Assembly: GCA_033065855.1 (NCBI GenBank)
Contig: JAVXUO010003174.1
Coordinates: 1-64,000, forward strand
Length of the DNA: 64,000 nucleotides
Reading direction: 5' to 3'
From: Escallonia rubra
Lineage: Eukaryota > Streptophyta > Magnoliopsida > Escalloniales > Escalloniaceae
Each line of letters opens with the position of its first letter. Position 1 is the first letter of the stretch. A program made the position numbers and the translations under genes. Below, in pieces: positions 37,478 through 48,165 of this stretch. The notes beneath the pieces were generated by a model, which saw nothing but the letters and a program-made list of their open reading frames with translations, was not told the origin of the DNA and ran no database searches.

Positions 37478-37595
37478 CCAAGGGGGTTGGTTGAGTTGGC
37501 AAGGGGCCTCGAGGTCCCGTGTTCGATTCCTCTCCCTGGGGTTACCCATAAATTGCAGTTCTATTATTTCCCTTTGGGAAATTCAAAAAAAAAAA
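37478..37595 (+). mobile_element. Intact tRNA-derived SINE (118 bp)
   Basis: A pol III A box, TGGTTGAGTTGG (37488-37499), and a B box, GTGTTCGATTCC (37519-37530), are spaced as in a tRNA gene. A short tRNA-unrelated part and an A12 tail follow. The element is bracketed by a perfect 17-bp target duplication, ACGAGTTAGGTAATCAA (37461-37477 and 37596-37612). The class is certain; the family name is not assigned. The perfect long duplication suggests a young insertion. Confidence 0.93.
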
Positions 37596-37856
37596 ACGAG
37601 TTAGGTAATCAAAATGTAAAACAGTGTAAGCATAAATCAAGTTGGTTTGACTTCAGTTTCTTGCCACAAAATCAAGGTGGTCTGACCACCATCAGACGAG
37701 GGTGCATCGTTCCCTTAATGAGGGTGCTCCAAGTGATAGTTCATAGTACACACATCACAAATAACTTTCGTGTGTCTATAACTCAAGGTATATTGAGCCA
37801 AAACTTCTGTTGTACATCACAGGTGCTCTAGCAGCTCGAATAAAGCTTTTTTCTTA

Positions 37857-39064
37857 GGGATAATTAAAGCAGTGTCCCCAAGATTAGGGTAAAAGGTATC
37901 AGTCGTGTCCTTCGGTCGTTGATCAGTTAAAAAATTATACATTTTGTTGATATCACCCAATACGTATTTTTAAAATACCAATACTACCCTTATTACAGAC
38001 TTAAAATCTTATTTTCTTTTTCCAAATTTGTAGTTTTTTCTTTTTGATAAAGCCTTTTTCCTTTTTTTCAAATTTGAATTTCAACCCTAACTCTCTCCAA
38101 CTCCCCGCACCCTGCCCCACTACACCCCCCACCCCTCTCGGCGCCCCACCCTCCCCTTAAGTAAACCCATTGTTGTCATCGTCGCCGGAACCAAGATTGA
38201 CCACCGGCACCAAGACCATCGACGCCCCACCACCAAATCCGCACCAAAACTCCTGAATCGCATCATCGCAGCACTGGTACCCTAATCGACGACCTAAGAC
38301 TCAATTCCCCGCCGGCACCCACATAAGCCACGCCAGCATCATCGCAACGCCGCTGGTACCCTAATCCACGACCCAAGACCCAAACCACAGCCACCTCATC
38401 ACAACACCGCTGACACCCATCTACATCGCTCACCGAACCAACCACCACATTGCCCACCGAAGCATATACGTCGTCGTGGTAGGCTCGGCAATCAATCAAA
38501 TAATGACGACGAGGGGACAGATTCTGGTCGTCACAATTGCTTCGCCAACGATGGTTTTATTTGTAGATTTCAACAGTAAATTTAACTTTTTTAAAAGATA
38601 TAAGATAAAGGATTTGATGCATTTAGTTGGTGGGTATTGGCTTTGGTAGACAGTGATGTTGGCGCATTGGCTTTGGTGAATGGCGGTGACTGTGGCCATG
38701 GTGGAGGTGATAGGTAAAGTGGTTTTGGTAATGGTTCGACGAGTTTGGTTGTGACAGTGGGTTTTGTAGGCTAGTGGCGACAGTGTCACCGACGAGGTGG
38801 TGTTGAGGCGATGGTTATAGAGACTGAAATTGCGGCCGGGGGGGGGGGGGGGGGGGGGGGAGAAGATAAGAGGCTAGGAAAGAGAGGAATGAATGGCATT
38901 TGAAAAATTAAATTCGAAAGTCATGAACAATTTGGTCTTTTTGTTTCAAACAGTTATGTATAATAATCTTCTGTTCGGTCAACAAATATAAGTGTTATTT
39001 GGCCAAACTAATGGACACGCGTATAATTATATCTTAACCTCAGGAACACGACTCTAATTATTCC
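37857..39064. mobile_element. 1,208-bp long-TIR element (Mutator-like)
   Basis: Starts GGGATAATTAAAGCAGTGTC; the other end, reverse-complemented, starts GGAATAATTAGAGTCGTGTT, and similarity continues inward for several dozen bases (GTGTCC, TTGTTGA phrases). TTTTCTTA lies directly before it (37849-37856) and after it (39065-39072). Eight matching bases, or nine with one mismatch, would be the target duplication. The inside is non-coding, CCACC- and GGTGG-rich, with a G23 run at 38838-38860. Confidence 0.72.
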
Positions 39065-39072
39065 TTTTCTTA

Positions 39073-39445
39073 TCGATATAAGGGTTTTCATAAAATTTAT
39101 CGTAATTATTTATTTATCGCTAAATATATTTAATGACGGTCTTATGTTACGGTACGATTTAGACAATCATTTGATCACACAATTACTTAGTGTGTTTGCA
39201 ACATTAATCCATAAAAATGTTTTGAGCTGGATAAACAAGAAATGCTTGATATGAAACTATACCGTGAATCGAACTAAAATCATCGGTATACAAATTACCC
39301 GACCCCATCCCCCCCCCCCCCCCGACTCGTCGGTAAGCGGATCCAACAACCCCGACAGGCTTATGCCTGACAACCCTATTTACGTGTCCTCTCGGTCCTA
39401 AAAAGCACCATCCTAGAAAATTAACAACCTCGAGCTTTTCCATCC
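39073..39445 (+). promoter_or_regulatory. Upstream region of the basic Ser/Arg/Lys-rich gene
   Basis: Short intergenic stretch with a C15 run at 39309-39323. No obvious TATA box was seen close to the ATG at 39446. Confidence 0.3.
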
Positions 39446-42400
39446 ATGGCTGCCTCGCCGGCTCCGACGTCGTCATCTTCATCCTCCTCCTCCGACTCAT
39501 CTTTGTCTTCGTCTCACCGGGACCGTCGCCGACGCCGTCGCACCAGAGCCGTCACGGATCGAGACAGGGACGCTCTCAAGATCCGCAAGCAAAGCCGCTC
39601 CATCGCTAAACGTCGACGTTCTTCGTCGTCCGGTGATTACAGGTCCGAAAACTTAAATTGAGCTTTTCTTTCACCAGTTTGTATATGCCTGACCCAGATG
39701 AGTGGATTTATGTATATGATTCAGTTTTATGTGCGACTTGCTTCCACTCGTTACCCTATATGGAATTATTGTTCTGTTTGTCTTAACTACATATGACCTG
39801 ATTTCCCTTTGTGCTAAAAGTTGCGATAGATTTTGTCCGGTTGAAATTGGCGTTTGTTTTGATTCCTATATGAGCAATTAGCTTGAAGTAGTTTCACTTT
39901 TATCAGGGGATCTAATACAGAGGATGATTATAGGAAAGCAGGCTAGATATTACTTTGGTTGAGTTTCAGGTGATTGAGCTAGTTTTGTTGCTAATCGTAA
40001 TTGATTGACACTAACCACAACCAAGACAGATTTTTTTGTCAAGCGAAATTTTGCTTCAGCTATGAATGTAAACTAGGTCGCATGAAACTACTAGAGCTTT
40101 TGAGTGGTTTTATGCGTGGGTGGTGCTTTATGGTGACAGAATTATGCTGCTGAATATCTTGATGTTGGTCACACTGTCTAAGATGTGGTTATCAGGGATT
40201 TTCTATCTTGTTGTAGGTCGCCATTGATGTTTGCACCTTCATAGTATTTACATCCAAAGTGAGTCATTTTTTGTCTAAGAGCTCGGTTAGTATGACTTGA
40301 CTTGAACATACATCGTTTCTTGCACTCATTTTAAACCGAAATAAGTGATTCTTCGCGGTAGAGTGTCGTCCTTAGTCACAAGGTTCGCAGAGGAAGGCCA
40401 CGAATCTCCTTCAGATCAATTGCGCTCCTAGCTCAGGAGCTTGTTGGGAGCGCTGGCATGAGGTTTTAGGCAGAGCACATGGGAGTGGGCTAATGGTTGT
40501 CAATGTTACATGGCTTTAGTATGGTCACGTCGGGCTCTTTTATCATTTTCGAACATAGAGCACCTAGCTTATCAGTCAAACAATAAGTATTTCACTTATA
40601 AAATAATTTTCCCCTGAATGAAAACATAACTAACTGCTTTATGGGTATCATGTAATATAAAGTAAACTTAAACTAATATAGTCCGTAGATATACTTATTA
40701 TTGATTATTGATTGCCACTGTATAACTATTATATCTATGCGAACCGCATATGCATATTTTCTACGTGCCTAAACTTTCCCATATCAGCTCCACTTCTCAT
40801 AAGTTCACATTTCAATGTTTTATTTCTTTTTCTAGTATTTATATAGAGTCTATAAAAAATTATTGAAAACAAATAGTTGTAGGTCATTTTTAGTAACCTG
40901 AGGACGCGGGGGCAGTATCAATGTGTTAAACTTGTCATGTAGAATTAAGTTTCTCGTTATATGTAATATTCAGGGTTATGCGGACAGAAAGAGATTCCTG
41001 GATGATTTGCTAATTGGATGTTGTGATATGTGCAAGGGACTGACTTTAGACTGCAAGGCACATTCCTGAGGCTTTCTGGGTCCCGCCATTTAGAATACAA
41101 GATATAGCTCTGAGGCATTATATCATTTAACTTTGCACATCATAGCGTGTATCTGTGTCGTTGTTTAGTTTTGTTTACAGAAAACCAGTGGGTTATATAT
41201 GAGTAGTAGATAGGTTAGTGGTTGAACCCAAAAGAGATAAGAGGCTTTAGCTTAGCTGTGGAAAACTTGAAGTCCTCCTACTCCTTCCCTTCCAAATGCA
41301 CCAAATGACTAGTTTCTCAGCGCCTCCACAACCGAGTGGACATCCGTAAGACCTATCCATTGAAAATATATCATAGACACTCTCAGCAATTGGACAATGT
41401 AGAAGCCAACATTCACCCCTTCTTGCACAATAAGTGGCAGTTTTTTGCTCTGGGAAGCATGCGTATAAGACAATAACCAGATACATGTTCCCACTGTCAT
41501 CCATTTCACGGAGCAAGGGGTGATGGATGAGGGTGGATTCTGACCAAAATTGTTGTTAAGAAGAGTCCATCTTGCTAGGTTATGGGCAGAAGTATTAGCT
41601 AGACTATCTACTTATATAGGAGTTCAACGCTGGAAAGGTTGAATAAGGTTCCTTGCTTCCTCAATGGTTGTATGGTATGTCCAGCTGTGAGGGGAATCCA
41701 GTGATTCATCTAACTGACAATGTTCTGAGTGTTGCCTTAAAAAATCACAAGAATTCCACGAGTCTCCCTCGCAGTCCTTATTGCCAAGAGGACAGCCCTT
41801 GGTTCGGCAATTTTCTTCTCCAGAACTGGGGATTCTTCTTGCTCTCTAACAAAACAGAAACTACCACAAAAATGCTCCTTGTATTGTGGTTCCTATGCCT
41901 CAATGAGCTTATTTGCATGCATTAGAATGATTCTCTCCAGATCCATTTATCGATTGCTATGTCTATGAATTCTGTTATGCCTATTTCTCTATGTGGAAAT
42001 GCACGTAATAAAAGCATTCCTGCATATATATCCCCTAAAGTACCTTTGGTGATGTTTGCTTATCTTTGCAAAATGTTGTAGCAACAGTTCTTCTGACGGT
42101 GAACATGAAACATCTAAGCGTTCGAGGAGACACAAACAGAATGACAAATACAAGAAGGTGGATATTGAGAAAATTTTTATCACGTACTAGATCTATTTGT
42201 CTACCTGTTTCATTTGTCTGCTATTTTAAACAATTTTCCTGGATTTCAGAGCAAGGATAAAGATAAAAGAAAGAGTCGTCGTGATAAACGTCATAAGCAC
42301 AAAGCTAAAGAGGTAGGCCAGTTACCTCTCTTGTTTTGTTACCTGCATATTGTTTGTGCCATTAATGTTTCTTGTATGACCTGTCTGAAGATTTGCTAAT

Positions 42401-43168
42401 GTTGGAAACATATTACATAATTCTGAAATTTCTTTAGAAAATCTCATGGAAAAGATACTGAGGCTTATGTGTTGGTTAATTATTGTATGGAGGCTTCAAA
42501 GCTTGTGTTAGGGCTTCTGATTCTGAGTGGACCCATCCTCGATTTACAATAGCAATTTAGTCGTTGTTGTTGTCTTGGTAATGGTAGTATGTGCATGTTT
42601 ACATCTTTCATGAGCTTTCGCGATACATATTTGTCTTTAGATCTATTTAGTAAATTATGTGCAAGAGGTACTTATAATTCTTTCTGCCTCTTTACGGACG
42701 GCTCTTCGAAATTGGAGCTGGGGTCTGTAACATGATGCTGGGCACTTGATTGACTTGCCTGGATGTTGAGCCACTTATAGAACCAGAAAGATGAGAGAAG
42801 TGGCAGCCCTGTACAGCTTTCAAAGGTTTCCGACTTTTTCCAATTACCAGCATTGATCTTCCATATTTGCGTCTCTTGCGGTAACCTTGTCTGTTTATGC
42901 ACCTTGCACAGTTTTTAGGGCGGGACAAAGACGACAGTGTCCGTCGCAGTGCTGTCTCTGGCAAAAAGGTGGCTGCTAATTTGCAAACATGTTATATGTA
43001 AATGAGATATAGTAGGTAAGGGAGATGAGCTGCGATATTAGGCCGTCTATGAACATTTTTTCCTTCAATTGACAGATCCTTTTGAAGCTTGACAAGTCAA
43101 AGGAGGATAAGAAGGCGGAAAACAATCGAAACGAATTGCTGAAATTCTTGAATGCCAGTTATGACTGA
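39446..43168 (+). CDS. Small basic Ser/Arg/Lys-rich protein, probably nuclear, 5 exons
   Basis: Exons 39446-39642, 42082-42157, 42250-42312, 42912-42968 and 43076-43168 join to 161 residues. The N-terminus is a poly-Ser tract followed by RDRRRRRRTR; the middle alternates basic and acidic runs (KRSRRHKQNDKYKK, SKDKDKRKSRRDKRHKHK); the C-terminus is more ordered: KKILLKLDKSKEDK, then NELLKFLNASYD. The composition resembles splicing-associated RS-like proteins and would direct it to the nucleus, but I do not recognise a named family. Donors of exons 1, 2 and 4 (GTCCGA, GTGGAT, GTGGCT) are weak, so an extra or alternative exon is possible. The continuous charge pattern and the clean C-terminal exon make a real gene likely. 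Intron 1 (2.4 kb) contains LINE pieces. Confidence 0.7.
41245..41700 (-). mobile_element. LINE pieces (zf-RVT and RNase H-like) in intron 1
   Basis: On the minus strand, about 41500-41250 reads CARRGECWLLHCPIAESVYD and then WCIWKGRSRRT, matching the zf-RVT region of plant LINE polyproteins across frames. Immediately before it (about 41700-41530), HTIEEARNLIQPFQR and HNLARWTLLNN look like the end of a LINE RNase H domain. The two pieces are in the reverse of the normal order, so this is a rearranged or double insertion. Confidence 0.55.
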
Positions 43169-43595
43169 TTTCTAGTGGAGCCTGTTTCAACTTTCAAAAT
43201 CCGCATTAATGGAGTTTTTTTGCTTTCGACGTATGGTCCTCGAAGTGGAGTCTCACTTCTACAGTGTGTATTTGCATGCCGCTCTTGCGAGTATAAACAA
43301 CTTTTCCTTATGGCTTTCACTGTTGTATCTCAATTGTTTTCATTTTTAGGTGCTGCTTCTGTGAGGCTAGAACTTCTTTTATATGAGCCTTTTCAACATG
43401 AAGCAAGGGTGTATATAATATGGTTGTCCTATGCTTTTAAGCTCTTATCTATCAGACATCCTGTTGTGTTTTATGGTTTCTATTTTACTGTGTGGATGTT
43501 TGGTACCTTCTCTTTTTGGGGGTACAAAAGCTACTATCATCAATCTGTTGTGCAAATGTCAAGCAACAAGAGTTAATATTGCTTTTGCATACTTT
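43169..43595 (+). other. Probable 3' UTR and flank of the Ser/Arg/Lys-rich gene
   Basis: An open frame at 43175-43576 exists but has no family pattern and a hydrophobic, AT-driven composition; I treat it as untranslated. Confidence 0.45.
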
Positions 43596-44816
43596 TAACT
43601 ACTCGTTTGATCGATGTACTATTAGGCAAACTCAACTTTGATCACTGGACATTAATTTGTGTTAAAGTGACCACTAAATTTTAAAATTCGTTTCAATCAG
43701 GTCACTCCGCTAGCTTCAGTCAATCTAGGTCCGTTAATTTAGGGGCAAAACGGTTCTTTCCTTGTTCCCCTTCTTTTTTCTTCCTCCTCTCTGTGTGTGT
43801 GTGTGTGTGTCACACACACAACCCTTAGCCTTTTTTTCAAGCTTTGGGTTTTGCGTTACTCGCATGACTCGGGAAATATGTTCCCTTCGTCAAGGAATCA
43901 AAGATTATAGAAAAATTGCCAAAATAACGTGCTCATCATGGAACCCAGACTGGACCTTGGAGTTCTCTTACTGACGGACAACAGCATAGATTTCTTTGTC
44001 CAGGGATTATGGAAATATACAGTGACATCTTCACACTGATTCACAACAATTAGTAGTAAGGGCACATTTGACAGCCTATTTTAGTTAATGCTCTTTTGTT
44101 GAGTTTTATTCTGGGATATGCAAACAAAATTGGTGTGCCAAGGAGGACAATTGGTTGGCAAGCCCAGTGACAATACAACATTGCTGCCCCATTTTGCTTT
44201 CTCTAAATTTAATCACCCACCGTCCCTCAACACCTGTAGATTTTATTGGGCAAGATTGCTGGGCAACAAAGGCAGTAAGTTTTACCATGGTGCCAAAAGA
44301 TACACCGCACCGCAAGCTGTGCAGCTTCTTTCAAGCATTTCGCTTATTACAGTCAATTTCAAATACCAAGTCAGAAGTACAATTCTTGGACCATGGAGCT
44401 TGGCCATGGTTTAAGGCACCTCCGGAAACCTTTTCATCACCAAGAATCAGTAATACTGCAAAAAGGCTAAAGCAACTTAACAAAACTGAAATCCAGAGTT
44501 GTTTTTCGTTCCAGTTTCGTTTTTTCAAGTTTTTGTTTAGTTCTTGAAAAAGGAAACAGTGGTCTGTAGTTACCAAATTCTGAGATATATTAGGTCTGGG
44601 ATTTGGTTGCCAAAGCGATTTCCATGAAGCAAAGAAGAGGGTGAAAAGACATAAATTACCCTGATTAAATGAACTTAATGGAGCGGCGGCAAGGACAATT
44701 TGATTGAGCGACCTGATTAAACGAATTTTAGAATTTAATTGTCATTTTGACACAAATCGATGTCTAGTGATCAAAGTTAAATTTGCCTAATAGTACAATG
44801 ATCATTCGAGTAGTTA
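43596..44816. mobile_element. 1.2-kb element with about 170-bp inverted ends
   Basis: The left end (43596-43765) and the right end (44650-44816, reversed) share TAACTACTCG, TGTACTATTAGGCAAA, AACTTTGATCACT and AAAATTCGTTT. Long inverted ends suggest a Mutator-like element. The flanks share only TACTTT, at different offsets, so no clean duplication is claimed. Inside are a (GT)n/(CA)n inverted microsatellite (about 43793-43820) and about 400 bases (44110-44550) open in more than one frame on both strands without recognisable protein. Confidence 0.7.
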
Positions 44817-45807
44817 ACTCTACTTTTTATTACTCAATATTGCTAACTCACCTCCTTAGTTTGCAATTTGCAAAGGAATCTACCCTAGAGGGTGAAAAAT
44901 AATGAGACATTCTTGTGTTGAAAGTAAAACATTTCTCCAAAACGGCCTTTACGACAAAGTTCATTTCGAAACTCGAACTTCTAGACCATACCCAAAAGTT
45001 GTTTGTACGATAACCGTACTCTTGATCAATCACCGTCAGGATGTCTTAACCTGGTAGAATGGTCCAAGCTACGCCTTGGTGGTTCCAACTTCCAACTTCC
45101 ATCTTCCAAACCTCTCATCCTAATTGCCTTCAATATGAAGCCCTACATGCCTCAGCGCGAAGGAAGTGGTCACGGTGGTTGTGATGTCGTGATGTTTCCT
45201 TGAACTTCTCGAGTTCTAGCCTCTAGCAACGTACAATTGTTATGACATGCGGTGTCAATGAATAGTGTTGCTCTACCAAAATCTTTCTGCAATAATTCCG
45301 AGGTGGGCCTTCTGTTTGGGATGAATCAACATTAAATTTTATCAAGGCCAAGGAACTAGAATTGCAAAGTTGGAGGCTCTTTCGTGTTGGCAAGAGAGAT
45401 TGTATACTGACTTTCTTGCGTTATTACGTAACATTACGTGAAAAAGGAAAAAGGGAAAACACATTGGGAGTAGACTTGACGACGGACATACCAGTAGATG
45501 AAACAATCAAATTAAACGCTTTCTGTACATTGTTGTACGTATCATCATCGCCTTCATGACATGGATGGTGGTGTACTTGCTTTATTGCCATTGAATGCAA
45601 AAGTGTGAAACTTGTGAATTCTTCCTCGCACGGTATGGTCAACGACAGGATGGCCCCCAAGCACTGATATTCATTCGTGCAATAATGACATGATATATTA
45701 CCAAAATAATGTACAATTAAGCTATAATAACAATCTTTTTAACTTTCATGAGACCGTCCTAAGAATACCTCAATTAGTAATTAGTAAAATGTAAATTTTA
45801 ATCATAA
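44817..45807. other. Intergenic DNA, no gene seen
   Basis: Short open frames only; nothing recognised on either strand. Confidence 0.45.
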
Positions 45808-46621
45808 GGTTGTATTTGGCGTGAGATAAGACACTTAGATAGGATAAAAACAATCATACCTGGTGTTACCTGCGCATATAAGGGCCAGATAAGAAATTCA
45901 TCGGACTTGTTTTATCCCACTCTGGTGCGAAAATTCTGTAACATTGGGTTGGGTGGGGTGGGGTGGGGTGGGGCACCCATTGCGGCCGCCAACCTTCTTT
46001 ACCGATTGTCCCTCTTCCCTGAATTAGCGGTCTTTGTCTTTGCCTCTGCCACAGCTTACAGCCCCCTTCTCCGCCGTCGCGGACCTAGATCGGTTGGTGG
46101 TCTATCTCTTTTCTTTTCCGCCGACTGCCTCATCGACCACCAACAGGCACCAATTGTTGTGGCGATTGGTGGTCAAAGAAACCAATAGCCACCGTTGACC
46201 TCATCCACCAACACTGCCAGTCGCTAATTATTGATCAGTGCAAGCACCTTGGATGGAAGCCTTTACCCAAACTGCTGCGCAACCGACTTCCAATTTTGAT
46301 TGAAAATGGTGGTTTGCAGTTGGCGTTGGAATGGTGGCTGCAGTGGTGGTGGGTTCGCAATTGGTTGCCGTAGTGGGGGTGGTTAGGTGGGTGTTCTGAT
46401 GTGGTGGTGGGTTTGCAATTGGCGTTTGAATGATGGTTGCAGTGGTGATATGTTGATGGTGTTAGTCGTGTGGTGGTGGTGGTGCCCCCGTTGATGAAGG
46501 CGGCAAGATAATTTTATCTGGCCAGTAATCTCGTTCGATCTAAATGTAGGATATGATTTTTAGCTTATCCACTCAGATCCCATCATATTCCGCTGAACAA
46601 TCTGACACGCCAAACACAGCA
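45808..46621. mobile_element. 814-bp PIF/Harbinger-like element
   Basis: Starts GGTTGTATTTGGCGTG; the far end reverse-complements to TGCTGTGTTTGGCGTG (13 of 16 match). TAA flanks both sides (45805-45807, 46622-46624). It contains a (GGGGT)n run at about 45945-45973 and TGG-rich sequence. Its size and interior resemble the 817-bp element at 20079-20895. Confidence 0.58.
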
Positions 46622-46624
46622 TAA

Positions 46625-48165
46625 GGGGTTGGTTTGGTAGTAAATGAGGTTTGCTCTTTCTTTGACTTTCCGGGATTAAACTTTGGGACCAACACTTAGA
46701 CTGATATGAGGATGCGTCCTCAACTATATTAGTTGAATTAAAACTGACCTGGAGATATACTTTACCGTTCAAATAAAAAAAAATTAAGAAAGAAAGAAAA
46801 CGTTACGAAATTCCAAAGCGATTGATTCCCATTTAGTGAATGGGCCATTCTCATGTGGAGCTTGGAATTGAATCAGTTGACTACTACTAATATAGATGGG
46901 TGGGGGGCGATTGGCATGGGTGTCATTCAGATTGGGCTCGTCTTGAGATTTAAAGCTTCATCTGCATTCAGGCCAACTACCATCGACATATCCGTTACCA
47001 TGAAACTTTTTGGGTCCAAAGTACGCTCCTCATAAACCTATTACATTATTAAGCAACACGAGTCATCTTTATTAACAAAAAGGCATTTAAAGTGAGAAAG
47101 TCAACCAAATTCCCATTACGGACAAAAATCCTATGGAGAGGAGAGTCTTGTATTTTGAATTTTTGATAATATCGTGATTGTTTGCCATTTATCCAGATTT
47201 TTTTTTTTAAGATTTCCATTTATAAATTACTATTCACCAACTCATCGTAATTATACATTATCAGCTAAACAAATTTTTTGGTAATTCACTTCACTCATTT
47301 TGGCATAAAGAATGTTGCAAAAAACGGTCTCCGAATGGAATAAAGGTGTTCCTTTAGATAAATTTCATTATTTTTGGCATTGATGGAGAATGTATTAAAC
47401 AAAATAGAGGTGTTATTCATAATGAAAATCTACAATTTTGTATCTTCAAGAATAATATGCAAACAAGGTAGTTCAAGTTTTCATATTTCAGTAAGCAATG
47501 AGGAAATGTAGTGTTAGTTTCATTGAACAAAATAGGTCTTAAACAGGCTTGGTTTCGCTCAACAAAATACTTCATTCTAAGCAAATTTACTATCAATCAA
47601 ATAAGTAAAAATTTACTTCATTAGTTCAAAAAAGAAAAGAAGACATCGGAGATACTAAAAACATCAACGTAGCATATAGAACCCAATGAACGATAACATC
47701 AAGGCTGATATCCTTGCAAATGTGTATCACATTGTTTTTAAGTATTTTTTTTTTAATCGTTAATGCACTTTTTAACGTTTAAAATTGCGCAACGGATATA
47801 TAGAGATGGGAGAGACGCTTCCATTTGTTTAATCAATATAAGTGACACCATACAACACAAAAATAAATAGCTGTGCCGATTACCGACTTTCATTCACCAC
47901 CATCAATATGTCTCACCGTTCTCAACTCATCTCATCAGTCATCACCACTCCGACTCCCAAGGCACTCCATTCTCCCATCAAACCCCCCATTTAAACGAGC
48001 TCCGCTTGCATTTACTCTCTCCATCTGTCTCACCGTCCTTCCCACCTTCAAAACCTCACAATCACACGCACCCACACACACACACTCACGAGCTTAAAGT
48101 GGCTAACGCCCAGAGCGAAGCAAGAACCAAGTTGAGCTCAGAGCGAGAGAGAGAGAGAGAGGGAG
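46625..48165 (+). promoter_or_regulatory. Intergenic DNA and upstream region of the epoxide hydrolase gene
   Basis: AT-rich; no gene seen. TATAAG at 47837-47842 and AATAAATAG at about 47862-47870 are possible TATA boxes, implying a 5' UTR near 300 bases. A (CA)n and a (GA)n tract (about 48143-48163) sit just before the ATG. Confidence 0.35.

Noticed and set aside
37488..37530. A true tRNA gene
   Set aside because: A and B boxes are present, but I cannot fold the acceptor and anticodon arms; the poly-A tail and 17-bp duplication show a SINE.
44155..44547. 130-codon open frame as a gene
   Set aside because: No recognisable domain; it overlaps other open frames on both strands inside a transposon-like unit.
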